DNA of 64,000 bases from Streptomyces sp. CG1. GTDB taxonomy: Bacteria; Actinomycetota; Actinomycetes; Streptomycetales; Streptomycetaceae. Position numbers and translations under genes: made by a program. The DNA is taken from NCBI RefSeq assembly GCF_041080625.1, contig NZ_CP163518.1, positions 7,061,501 to 7,125,500 of the forward strand. Direction: 5' to 3'. Below the pieces are notes generated by a model. The model did no database searches, was not told the DNA's origin, and saw only the letters and a list, made by a program, of their open reading frames with translations. Shown piece by piece: positions 18,151 to 26,057 of this stretch. Position 1 is the stretch's first letter. Each line of letters begins with the position of its first letter.

Positions 18151-19392
18151 ATGTCCGCACCGCCCAAGGCCGCCCCGGCGTCCACCGGCTACGGCCGTGT
18201 CTTCGCCGTGCCCGAGTTCCGGGCCGTCTTCGCCGCTCATGTGCTCTCCATGCTCGGCGTGATCGTCAGCGAGATCGCCCTGTCCGTCCTCGTCTACGAC
18301 CTCACCCGGTCACCTCTGCTCAGCGCGCTCACCTTCGCGCTGGGCTTCCTGCCGTACGCCGTCGGCGGCACCTTGCTCGCACCCGTCGCCGACCGCTTCC
18401 CCGCCCGGCGTGTGCTGGTCACGTGTGACCTGGTGTGCGCGGGCTGTGTGGCGGTGATGACGGTCCCGGGCACCGGTATCGGTCTGCTCCTCGCACTGCG
18501 CTGTGCGCTCGCCTTCGTCTCGCCGGTGTTCGCCGGCACCCGCATGGCCACGCTGGCCGACGTCCTCGGCGACGGCGACCTGTTCGTGCTCGGCCGCTCC
18601 CTGCTGCGGATCGTCGCCCAGAGCGCCCTGCTCGTCGGCTACGGCCTCGGCGGTCTGCTGCTGACCGCCGTCAGCCCGCGCCACGCCCTGCTGATCACCG
18701 TCGGCACCTTCCTCGCCTCCGCCACGCTGCTGCGCTACGGCACCCGGTGCCGCCCCGCCCGTACCCGCCCCGGCGCGGACACCCCGCCACCGGGCCTGCG
18801 CGTGCTGTTCGCCGACCGCCGGATCCGCGTCCTGCTGCTGATGTTCTGGATCCCGGCGGCGTTCTCCGTCGTCCCCGAGGCGCTCGCGGCGCCGTACGCC
18901 GACGAGCTGGGCCGTGGCTCCACGGGGCTCGGTCTGCTGATGTGCGCCCTGCCCGTCGGCACGGTGGCCGGCGAACTGTTCGCCGGGGCCAGGCTCGGAC
19001 CGGTGGCCCGCGAACGCGTCGCGCTCCCGCTGCTCTGCCTGACCCTGCTGCCGTACCTCGGCTTCGCCCTGCGCCCCGGGCTCGCCCTGTCCCTGCTGCT
19101 CCTGCTGGTGTCCGGGGCCGGATCGGCGTACACCCTGGGCCTGGACCAGTGGTTCGTGCGGGCCGTGCCGATGGAGCTGCGCGGACGGGCCATGACGGTG
19201 CTGAGCGCCGGGCTGATGACCGTCCAGGGCGTCGGCATGGCGCTGGCCGGGGTGGCGGCGCAGGAGACGGGGGTGCGTACGGCCGTCGCCGGGGCCGGTG
19301 TGGCGGGTGTGCTGTGCTGCTGTGGGCTGGCCATGGCGGCCCGGGCGACCGAAAGCCGAGACGGGGCTGCCCGGAATATGACTGACCGGTAG
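18151..19392 (+). CDS. MFS transporter (ArsR-linked)
   Basis: Membrane protein of 413 residues with about 12 hydrophobic segments. The start is set at ATG 18151 (MSAPPKAAPASTGYGRVFAVPEFRAVFAAH), where transporter similarity begins. It is probably a drug-type exporter controlled by the divergent ArsR protein through the palindrome at 18094-18109. A MarR gene starts 11 bases downstream and may be in the same transcript. Confidence 0.85.
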   Translation: MSAPPKAAPASTGYGRVFAVPEFRAVFAAHVLSMLGVIVSEIALSVLVYDLTRSPLLSALTFALGFLPYAVGGTLLAPVADRFPARRVLVTCDLVCAGCVAVMTVPGTGIGLLLALRCALAFVSPVFAGTRMATLADVLGDGDLFVLGRSLLRIVAQSALLVGYGLGGLLLTAVSPRHALLITVGTFLASATLLRYGTRCRPARTRPGADTPPPGLRVLFADRRIRVLLLMFWIPAAFSVVPEALAAPYADELGRGSTGLGLLMCALPVGTVAGELFAGARLGPVARERVALPLLCLTLLPYLGFALRPGLALSLLLLLVSGAGSAYTLGLDQWFVRAVPMELRGRAMTVLSAGLMTVQGVGMALAGVAAQETGVRTAVAGAGVAGVLCCCGLAMAARATESRDGAARNMTDR

Positions 19393-19403
19393 GGTCTGAT
19401 GAC

Positions 19404-19913
19404 GTGCCGAAGCCACTCAGCCTCCCCTTCGACCCCATCGCCCGTGCCGACGAGCTCTGGAAGCAGCGCTGGGGAAACGTGCCGTCCATGGCCGCGATCA
19501 CCTCGATCATGCGGGCCCAGCAGATCCTGCTGGCCGAGGTGGACGCGGTGGTCAAGCCGTACGGACTGACGTTCGCGCGCTACGAAGCACTGGTGCTGCT
19601 CACCTTCTCCAAGGCCGGTGAGCTGCCCATGTCCAAGATCGGTGAGCGGCTGATGGTGCATCCCACGTCCGTGACCAACACCGTCGACCGGCTGGTGAAG
19701 TCCGGGCTGGTCGCCAAGCGTCCCAACCCCAACGACGGCCGCGGCACCCTCGCCGTCATCACCGACAGGGGCCGCGAGGTGGTCGACGCGGCCACCCGCG
19801 ACCTGATGGCCATGGACTTCGGACTCGGGGTGTACGACGCGGAGGAGTGCGCGGAGATCTTCGCGATGCTGCGTCCGCTGCGGATCGCGGCACACGATTT
19901 CGACGACGACTGA
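19404..19913 (+). CDS. MarR-family transcriptional regulator
   Basis: Protein of 169 residues with a MarR winged helix (ELPMSKIGERLMVHPTSVTNTVDRL followed by the wing PNPNDGRGTLAVIT). GTG 19404 is the start. Close spacing to the MFS gene suggests co-transcription. No obvious operator was found in the short spacer. It is a different subgroup from the MarR proteins at 13568 and 52201. Confidence 0.87.
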   Translation: MPKPLSLPFDPIARADELWKQRWGNVPSMAAITSIMRAQQILLAEVDAVVKPYGLTFARYEALVLLTFSKAGELPMSKIGERLMVHPTSVTNTVDRLVKSGLVAKRPNPNDGRGTLAVITDRGREVVDAATRDLMAMDFGLGVYDAEECAEIFAMLRPLRIAAHDFDDD

Positions 19914-19968
19914 GACGAGGGCCGACCCCGGCCAAGATCTCCCGGAACGAGTGGTTACGCTCGACCCC

Positions 19969-20307
19969 ATGAAGAAGAGCGTGCTGACCCGCTACCGCGT
20001 CATGGCCTACACCACCGGTGTCCTGCTGGTGCTGCTGTGCCTGAGCATGATCGCCAAGTACGGGCTGGACATCAGCGGTGCCGCGGACTTCACGCGAGTC
20101 GTGGCCATCGCCCACGGCTGGCTGTACGTCGTCTACCTGATCTTCGCGTTCGACCTGGGCTCGAAGGCGAAGTGGCCCGTCGGCAAGCAGCTGTGGGTGC
20201 TGCTCGCGGGGACCATCCCCACCGCCGCCTTCTTCGTCGAGCGCCGGATCAGCCACGAGCTGGAGGCCAAGACCGCCGCCCCGGCCCCGGTCGCGGCCAA
20301 GGCCTAG
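19969..20307 (+). CDS. DUF3817 small membrane protein, second copy
   Basis: Protein of 112 residues with three transmembrane segments (TTGVLLVLLCLSMIAKYGL, HGWLYVVYLIFAFDLG, QLWVLLAGTIPTAAFFVERR) and an Ala-rich tail. It is paralogous to 16423-16767 (shared HG-LYVVY and FF-ER patterns). ATG 19969 is chosen over a GTG 18 bases upstream because the sequence MKKSVLTRYRVMAY is a natural start; no strong ribosome-binding site is seen. Confidence 0.8.
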   Translation: MKKSVLTRYRVMAYTTGVLLVLLCLSMIAKYGLDISGAADFTRVVAIAHGWLYVVYLIFAFDLGSKAKWPVGKQLWVLLAGTIPTAAFFVERRISHELEAKTAAPAPVAAKA

Positions 20308-20462
20308 GGCTGGCCCAGGGCCTGCCCGACATTCCCTCCCCGCTGCCTCAAGGGCGCGGGAGGCGGCGTTGCCGAAACGCCCACGTGGCGCCTCCCCCCA
20401 CAAGCCCCGGTACCCCCGCCTCCACCGCCGCGCGAGCGTCGCGCGGCGGTCGGCCATCGACA

Positions 20463-20484
20463 TTTACTTGGACGTCCTAGTAAA
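20463..20484. promoter_or_regulatory. 22-bp palindrome at the icmA start, probable operator
   Basis: The arms TTTACTTGGAC (20463-20473) and GTCCTAGTAAA (20474-20484) are inverted with one mismatch. The site ends nine bases before the icmA ATG at 20494, so a bound repressor would block transcription start or ribosome entry. The TetR protein encoded convergently at 22191-22928 is one candidate binder, but a factor from elsewhere is equally possible. Confidence 0.6.
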
Positions 20485-20493
20485 TTCGAAGGT

Positions 20494-22194
20494 ATGGACG
20501 CTCACGCCATCGAGGAGGGCCGCCGGCGCTGGCAGGCCCGCTACGACGCCGCGCGCACGCGCGACGCTGACTTCACCACGCTCTCCGGTGATCCCGTGGA
20601 GCCGGTGTACGGGCCCCGACCGGGCGACACGTACGAGGGATTCGAGCGGATCGGGTGGCCCGGGGAGTACCCCTTCACGCGCGGGCTCCATCCGACCGGA
20701 TACCGCGGGCGTACCTGGACGATCCGGCAGTTCGCCGGGTTCGGCAACGCCGAGCAGACCAACGAGCGGTACAAGATGATCCTGGCCGCGGGCGGCGGTG
20801 GGCTGTCCGTCGCCTTCGACATGCCGACGCTCATGGGGCGGGACTCCGACGACCCGCGCTCGCTCGGCGAGGTCGGGCACTGCGGCGTCGCCATCGACTC
20901 GGCCGCCGACATGGAGGTCCTGTTCAAGGACATCCCGCTCGGCGACGTCACCACCTCCATGACCATCAGCGGGCCCGCCGTGCCCGTCTTCTGCATGTAC
21001 CTGGTCGCCGCCGAGCGCCAGGGCGTGGACCCGTCGGTCCTCAACGGCACGCTCCAGACCGACATCTTCAAGGAGTACATCGCCCAGAAGGAGTGGCTCT
21101 TCCAGCCCGAGCCGCATCTGCGCCTCATCGGCGACCTGATGGAGCACTGCGCGGCCGGGATTCCCGCGTACAAGCCGCTGTCCGTCTCCGGCTACCACAT
21201 CCGCGAGGCCGGGGCGACGGCCGCACAGGAGCTGGCGTACACGCTGGCGGACGGCTTCGGGTACGTCGAGCTGGGGCTCAGCCGCGGTCTGGACGTCGAT
21301 GTCTTCGCGCCCGGCCTCTCCTTCTTCTTCGACGCGCACGTCGATTTCTTCGAGGAGATCGCCAAGTTCCGTGCGGCGCGCCGGATCTGGGCACGGTGGA
21401 TGCGGGAGGTCTACGGCGCCCGGTCCGAGAAGGCGCAGTGGCTGCGGTTCCACACGCAGACCGCGGGTGTGTCGCTGACCGCGCAGCAGCCGTACAACAA
21501 CGTGGTGCGTACGGCCGTGGAGGCGCTGGCCGCCGTGCTGGGCGGGACCAACTCGCTGCACACCAACGCGCTGGACGAGACGCTGGCCCTGCCGAGTGAG
21601 CAGGCGGCGGAGATCGCGCTGCGCACGCAGCAGGTGCTGATGGAGGAGACCGGGGTCGCCAACGTGGCGGATCCGCTGGGCGGTTCGTGGTACGTCGAGC
21701 AGCTGACGGACCGGATCGAGGCGGACGCGGAGAAGATCTTCGAGCAGATAAAGGAGCGGGGACTGCGGGCGCACCCGGACGGGCGGCATCCGATCGGGCC
21801 GATCACCTCCGGGATCCTGCGCGGGATCGAGGACGGCTGGTTCACCGGTGAGATCGCCGAGTCCGCCTTCCGCTACCAGCAGGCGCTGGAGAAGGGCGAC
21901 AAGCGGGTCGTCGGCGTCAATGTCCACACCGGGTCCGTCACCGGGGATCTGGAGATCCTGCGGGTGAGCCATGAGGTGGAGCGGGAGCAGGTCCGCATTC
22001 TGGGCGAGCGGAAGGATGCGCGGGACGAGGTGGCGGTGCGTTCGGCGCTGGAGGCGATGCTGGCCGCTGCGCGTGACGGTTCCAACATGATCGAGCCGAT
22101 GCTGGACGCCGTGCGGGCCGAGGCGACGCTGGGCGAGATCTGCGGGGTGCTGCGGGACGAGTGGGGCGTGTACACGGAGCCGGCCGGCTTCTAG
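20494..22194 (+). CDS. icmA: Isobutyryl-CoA mutase, large (substrate-binding) subunit
   Basis: Protein of 566 residues, the length of known IcmA. It interconverts isobutyryl-CoA and n-butyryl-CoA together with the small B12-binding subunit IcmB, which is not in this window. Specificity residues are directly visible: F80 (TIRQFAGF) and Q198 (YIAQKEW). Methylmalonyl-CoA mutases carry Tyr and Arg at these places. The catalytic TIM-barrel motifs include GGLSVAFDMPTLMG, ISGPAVPVF and LGGTNSLHTNALDE. No B12 domain follows, as expected for the two-subunit enzyme. Only GAAGG one base before ATG 20494 resembles a ribosome-binding site, so translation may be leaderless. It shares its stop region with the convergent TetR gene (CTAG). 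Confidence 0.94.
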   Translation: MDAHAIEEGRRRWQARYDAARTRDADFTTLSGDPVEPVYGPRPGDTYEGFERIGWPGEYPFTRGLHPTGYRGRTWTIRQFAGFGNAEQTNERYKMILAAGGGGLSVAFDMPTLMGRDSDDPRSLGEVGHCGVAIDSAADMEVLFKDIPLGDVTTSMTISGPAVPVFCMYLVAAERQGVDPSVLNGTLQTDIFKEYIAQKEWLFQPEPHLRLIGDLMEHCAAGIPAYKPLSVSGYHIREAGATAAQELAYTLADGFGYVELGLSRGLDVDVFAPGLSFFFDAHVDFFEEIAKFRAARRIWARWMREVYGARSEKAQWLRFHTQTAGVSLTAQQPYNNVVRTAVEALAAVLGGTNSLHTNALDETLALPSEQAAEIALRTQQVLMEETGVANVADPLGGSWYVEQLTDRIEADAEKIFEQIKERGLRAHPDGRHPIGPITSGILRGIEDGWFTGEIAESAFRYQQALEKGDKRVVGVNVHTGSVTGDLEILRVSHEVEREQVRILGERKDARDEVAVRSALEAMLAAARDGSNMIEPMLDAVRAEATLGEICGVLRDEWGVYTEPAGF

Positions 22195-22928
22195 GCGCCG
22201 CCGCCCGCTGCGGGCGTGCCAGGGGGCTCCGCTCCCTGGCCCCCCGCCCCCTGGACTCCAGCCCTGTGCCCGGTCGGCTGCGAAGTGGCCGCTCCGGATT
22301 GCGGCTCCGGCTCCGCCGCTCCCGTCAGCCCCAGCAGCAACACCCGGGTGAAGCTGTGGACCCAGTCCTCGTTCGCCGGTTTGCCGCTCACCAGGGTGCG
22401 GTGGACGACCGCGCCCGCCACCATGTCGAAGATCAGGTCCACCGTGCGGGCGGACTCCTCCGGGTCGGGTTCCGGGGGGAGTTCGCCGCGGCGCTGGGCA
22501 CGGGCGCGGCCTTCCAGGACCAGGCGCATCTGGCGCTCGACGATGGAGGCACGGATGCGCTCGCGCAGGGCGTCGTCGCGGGTGGACTCGGCGACCACCG
22601 CCATCAGGCCACTCTTCGCCTCCGGGCGGGCCAGGATCGCCGCGAACTGCAGGACCACGCCCTCGATGTCGGCCGCGAGGCTGCCGCGGTCGGGCAGTTC
22701 CAGCTCGTCGAACAGCTCCGCCACCGCGTCGCACACCAGCTCCGGCTTGCCCGCCCAGCGGCGGTACAGCGTCGTCTTCGCAACTCCGGCACGCGTCGCC
22801 ACGTCTCCCAGGGTGAGCTTGGACCAGCCCAGTTCCACCAGAGCCTCCCTGGTCGCGGCCAGGATCGCGGTGTCCGCCGCGGCGCTGCGCGGACGTCCGG
22901 TACGGCTGGCGGGAGTGCGGCTCTGCAT
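22191..22928 (-). CDS. TetR-family transcriptional regulator
   Basis: Protein of 245 residues. The N-terminal HTH reads ILAATREALVELGWSKLTLG, followed by DVATRAGVAKTTLYRRWAGK. The last about 40 residues are a Gly/Pro/Ala-rich tail. The start ATG 22928 follows GGGG. The gene is convergent with icmA and the two stop codons overlap in a single CTAG. A perfect 17-base palindrome at 23012-23028, upstream of both this gene and the thioredoxin-TPR gene, is its likely binding site. Confidence 0.88.
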   Translation of the reverse strand: MQSRTPASRTGRPRSAAADTAILAATREALVELGWSKLTLGDVATRAGVAKTTLYRRWAGKPELVCDAVAELFDELELPDRGSLAADIEGVVLQFAAILARPEAKSGLMAVVAESTRDDALRERIRASIVERQMRLVLEGRARAQRRGELPPEPDPEESARTVDLIFDMVAGAVVHRTLVSGKPANEDWVHSFTRVLLLGLTGAAEPEPQSGAATSQPTGHRAGVQGAGGQGAEPPGTPAAGGGA

Positions 22929-23011
22929 CCCCTGACCATAACCGGCGGGAACTGTGCGGTCGTGAGGGAGATCACCGGGGGGTGGTGTCGCGCGGGGTCC
23001 CGATGGCATTA

Positions 23012-23028
23012 CGCTACGAGTCGTAGCG
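23012..23028. promoter_or_regulatory. Perfect palindrome, probable TetR operator
   Basis: CGCTACGA-G-TCGTAGCG lies in the 221-base region between the divergent TetR and thioredoxin-TPR genes. The shape is typical of TetR operators, so autoregulation and control of the neighbouring gene are likely. Confidence 0.6.
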
Positions 23029-23149
23029 AAAGCTCGTGAGAGCTCGTGCCGGACGTACGCGAGCGGCGACCACGGGGCGTGGGGTGGGGACCCGGCGCCT
23101 ACACAGGCGACTTTTTCATTTCGACGCGATAACGGGGGAGGATAGGCGC

Positions 23150-24118
23150 ATGCAGCCACGGAACATGTCCATGAGCGGCGTCGTCGACCTCGCCGCGGTG
23201 AAGGCGGCCCAGGAGGCCAAGGCCAAGGCCGAGCAGACGCGCGCCGAGGCCGCCCGGCAGGGCGGCGCGGGGGCGGTCGCCCCGGCCGATCTCGTCATCG
23301 ACGTCGATGAGGCGGGCTTCGAGCGGGATGTCCTGCAGCGGTCCGCCGAAGTCCCCGTCGTCATCGACTTCTGGGCCGAGTGGTGTCAGCCCTGCAAGCA
23401 GCTGAGCCCGCTCCTGGAGCGGCTGGCCGTCGAGTACAACGGGCGCATCCTCCTCGCCAAGATCGACGTCGACGCCAACCAGATGCTGATGCAGCAGTTC
23501 GGGGTCCAGGGGATTCCGGCCGTCTTCGCCGTCGTCGCGGGCCAGGCGCTGCCGCTCTTCCAGGGGGCCGCCGGCGAGGAGCAGATCCGGCAGACCCTGG
23601 ACCAGCTGGTGCAGGTCTCCGAGGAGCGCTTCGGGATCACCGGCCTGACCGTCGACCCGGACGCACAGCCCGGCGCCGCGCCCACCGAGGTCCGGGAGGG
23701 TCCGTACGACGCCGCGCTGAACGCGGCCGCCGACGCCCTGGACGCCGGAGACCTGGCCGGTGCCGTCCAGGCGTACAAGAACGTGCTGGCCGACGACCCG
23801 GCCCACCCCGAGGCCAAGCTGGGCCTGGCGCAGGCCGAGCTGCTGCAGCGGGTGCAGGGCTTCGATCCGCAGCAGGTCCGCCAGGAGGCCGCCGCGAAGC
23901 CGAAGGACGCCGCCGCGCAGATCGCCGCCGCCGACCTGGACCTGGTGGGCGGCCATGTCGAGGACGCCTTCGGCCGGCTGATCGAGACCGTGCAGCGCAC
24001 CGCCGGTGACGACCGGGACACGGTGCGGCGCCGGCTGCTGGAGCTGTTCGAGGTCGTGGGCCCCGAGGACCCGCGGGTGGTAGGGGCGCGCAGGGCGCTC
24101 GCGCGGGCCTTGTTCTGA
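23150..24118 (+). CDS. YbbN/CnoX-type thioredoxin-TPR co-chaperone
   Basis: Protein of 322 residues. An Ala/Lys-rich N-terminus of about 40 residues is followed by a thioredoxin domain with the active site WCQPCKQ (residues about 76-82) and cis-Pro in GVQGIPAVF. The C-terminal half consists of TPR-like helices (AADALDAGDLAGAVQAYKNVLADDP, LGLAQAELLQRV). E. coli YbbN/CnoX is a holdase co-chaperone that protects proteins from oxidation. ATG 23150 is preceded by a strong GGGGGAGGA. It is followed by a terminator hairpin, so it is probably a single-gene unit. Confidence 0.9.
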   Translation: MQPRNMSMSGVVDLAAVKAAQEAKAKAEQTRAEAARQGGAGAVAPADLVIDVDEAGFERDVLQRSAEVPVVIDFWAEWCQPCKQLSPLLERLAVEYNGRILLAKIDVDANQMLMQQFGVQGIPAVFAVVAGQALPLFQGAAGEEQIRQTLDQLVQVSEERFGITGLTVDPDAQPGAAPTEVREGPYDAALNAAADALDAGDLAGAVQAYKNVLADDPAHPEAKLGLAQAELLQRVQGFDPQQVRQEAAAKPKDAAAQIAAADLDLVGGHVEDAFGRLIETVQRTAGDDRDTVRRRLLELFEVVGPEDPRVVGARRALARALF

Positions 24119-24191
24119 CCAGTCGCTAAACGCCGCGGCTTGTGATGCCGAGGTGAAAGATTCGCCGACGAGACGTCAGGGCGACTCCGCT

Positions 24192-24208
24192 TTACCAAAT
24201 CTTGGTAA
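24192..24208. promoter_or_regulatory. Perfect palindrome in the long gene-free stretch
   Basis: TTACCAA-ATC-TTGGTAA, with 7-bp arms and a 3-base spacer, 74 bases after the thioredoxin-TPR stop. It is AT-rich in a GC-rich genome, as operators often are. The next gene on this strand starts 537 bases downstream. Confidence 0.45.
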
Positions 24209-24237
24209 TTGCGCGATCTGTTACTCCGAGTAAGTCG

Positions 24238-24279
24238 AAGCCGTTGATCTGTCTGGTTTTGTCCAGGGATCAACGGCTT
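24238..24279 (+). terminator. Terminator after the thioredoxin-TPR gene
   Basis: Perfect 12-bp stem AAGCCGTTGATC / GATCAACGGCTT (24238-24249, 24268-24279) with an 18-base loop, followed by a T-rich stretch (TTTGCTTTGCC). Confidence 0.7.
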
Positions 24280-24744
24280 TGCTTTGCCTAGAGATGCCAC
24301 CCAGCGTCGCACTCCGAGACCGGTCGGTCGTACTCCGGTTATCCACCCGTTACTAGCCAGTAACGAACCCCCTTGTGTCCAGGGCGAGAATGCACCACGA
24401 TCGGCGACGCTCGGTCCATTCCCGTACCCCGGCATCCGGTTGGGTCGCGGGAGACTCTGGGTCCCCACCGAGCAGAGCCGGCGGCAGTGGCGCCTGCTCT
24501 TGGGCAGGGGGGTCTTCGCCCACCCGGCGAAGCCTGTCCAGCAAGGTTGTGCGTGATGCGTGTCAGGCGCGACCAGTGGTTGTCGCTCGGGGGTGATCGC
24601 CGGTGATTCGGGCGCGGTTCGCGCCTCCGAGCGCGGGCGTTCTCCTTCCCGAGGACGTAGCACTTCTCCCATCCCTGCCTGGCTGAGCCGCCGACTGGGG
24701 CGACGAGTCCGGGCCAGGAGATGTACGTCCGAGAAGGAGGAAAA
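24280..24744 (+). promoter_or_regulatory. Long structured non-coding leader upstream of the DUF6230 gene
   Basis: About 465 bases without a convincing gene in any frame. It contains nested inverted repeats: CGCTCGG (24584-24590) with CCGAGCG (24627-24633), enclosing GGCGCG (24611-24616) / CGCGCC (24620-24625). It ends in a strong AAGGAGG six bases before the ATG at 24745. This may be a 5' UTR with a regulatory RNA element or may encode a small RNA. It does not match riboswitch cores I know from Streptomyces. Confidence 0.4.
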
Positions 24745-25377
24745 ATGGAGTCCCAGGTGCGTGGCGGGACCAGATGGAAGCGGTTCGCTGTGGTCATGGT
24801 GCCCAGCGTGGCCGCCACGGCGTGCATAGGTGTCGCCCTCGCTCAGGGTGCTCTCGCGGCCTCGTTCAGCGTGTCCGGTCAGTCCTTCAAGGTGACCGCG
24901 GACAAACTGGTCGGGCAAGGCTTCGAGCAGTACGGCGCGATCGACAACGGCTACACCCTGAGCGGCCAGCAGACCGCTCACCCGGTCGCGGTCTCGGCCT
25001 TCAAGAGCGCCTCGATCAGCAACATGTGCCAGTCGGTCGTCACGCCGAACATCCCGGTGCTGGGCTCGGTGAGCCTGGTCCTGAAGGCGGGCGGCGACAA
25101 GCCGGTCGAGGCCGACAATCTCTACATCGACCTCGACGACCTCAGCGCCGACGCCACCTTCAACAACATCGACATCGGTGTTGCGGCCAAGGACGCCAAC
25201 AAGGGTCCGGGTATGAAGGGCGGGAAGGAGCAGTCCAACCCGTACGGTTTCGCGCAGCAGGCCGACTCGGCCACGCTGACCGGTGTGAAGCAGACGGCCT
25301 GGGCGACCACGGCCGGAACCTTCAAGCTCAGCGGTCTGCACATGTCGGTGCAGACGGGTACGCACGAGTGCTACTGA
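24745..25377 (+). CDS. DUF6230 secreted/membrane-anchored protein
   Basis: Protein of 210 residues with a positively charged N-terminus and a hydrophobic export segment (AVVMVPSVAATACIGVALAQGALA). The mature part looks beta-rich and ends with GLHMSVQTGTHECY. Streptomyces relatives are sometimes labelled cholesterol esterase, with no catalytic triad evident here. The start ATG 24745 has an AAGGAGG site. First gene of a three-gene operon with a DUF6114 membrane protein and a Ser-rich secreted protein. Function unknown; probably acts at the cell surface. Confidence 0.8.
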   Translation: MESQVRGGTRWKRFAVVMVPSVAATACIGVALAQGALAASFSVSGQSFKVTADKLVGQGFEQYGAIDNGYTLSGQQTAHPVAVSAFKSASISNMCQSVVTPNIPVLGSVSLVLKAGGDKPVEADNLYIDLDDLSADATFNNIDIGVAAKDANKGPGMKGGKEQSNPYGFAQQADSATLTGVKQTAWATTAGTFKLSGLHMSVQTGTHECY

Positions 25378-25493
25378 GTACTCGTTGATGGGCGGGGGAG
25401 CCGGTGGCACCCCCGCCCGTCCACTCTCCGGCCGTGCTTCACACGCGGTCCACATCACCACCACAGCAACGCCGCACCAGGGAGCTGTTTTCC

Positions 25494-26057
25494 ATGAGCG
25501 CCGAGACTTCTGCCGCCGCACCCGGCCAGTTCACCCGCCGGAGGCTGCAGTTCCGCGCCTGGCGGGGCACCCGTCCGTTCTGGGCTGGTCTGTTCGTCTT
25601 GCTCGGCGGCTTTCCCATCATGTATTTCCCGTACGCCCACCTCCAGGTCGGACATCTGACGCTGGCGATGGCGACCACCGCGGGAGCCGGATCCCTGATC
25701 ATCGGCGTGTTGCTCGTCGTCCTGGGCATCAGCCTCTGGTTCCAGAAGCACGTTCGCACCTTTGCGGGCGTCGCAGCGATCCTGCTGGCGCTGGTGTCCA
25801 TCCCCGTGTCCAACTTCGGTGGCTTCGTCATGGGCTTCCTCTTCGCCCTCATCGGCGGAGCGATGGCCGTGGCCTGGGCACCGGGCGCGCCTCCGCAGCC
25901 GCAGCCGCCCGCCGAGGCGGCCCCCGGCGAGGGCGGTGCCCCGCAGGCCGTGGCGCCGTCGGAGCACCGCGCGGACGCGTTCGACGCGTTCGGGGAGAAC
26001 GACCTGTCAGGAACGAGCCCGGCCAACGGGGCGAACGGGAGGCACAGTGCCGGCTGA
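25494..26057 (+). CDS. DUF6114 integral membrane protein
   Basis: Protein of 187 residues with four hydrophobic segments (PFWAGLFVLLGGFPIMYF, LTLAMATTAGAGSLIIGVLLVVLGISLWF, TFAGVAAILLALVSIPVSNFG, FVMGFLFALIGGAMAVAW) and an acidic, Pro/Ala-rich cytosolic tail. ATG 25494 follows GGAG. DUF6230 and DUF6114 genes are regularly adjacent in actinomycetes, which implies a joint role, perhaps export or anchoring of the DUF6230 protein. Its 3' end overlaps the next gene by 11 bases. Confidence 0.82.
   Translation: MSAETSAAAPGQFTRRRLQFRAWRGTRPFWAGLFVLLGGFPIMYFPYAHLQVGHLTLAMATTAGAGSLIIGVLLVVLGISLWFQKHVRTFAGVAAILLALVSIPVSNFGGFVMGFLFALIGGAMAVAWAPGAPPQPQPPAEAAPGEGGAPQAVAPSEHRADAFDAFGENDLSGTSPANGANGRHSAG

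Noticed and set aside
24280..24744. Possible c-di-AMP (ydaO) riboswitch ahead of the DUF6230 gene
   Set aside because: I could not find the conserved core motifs of that class; kept only as an unclassified structured leader.
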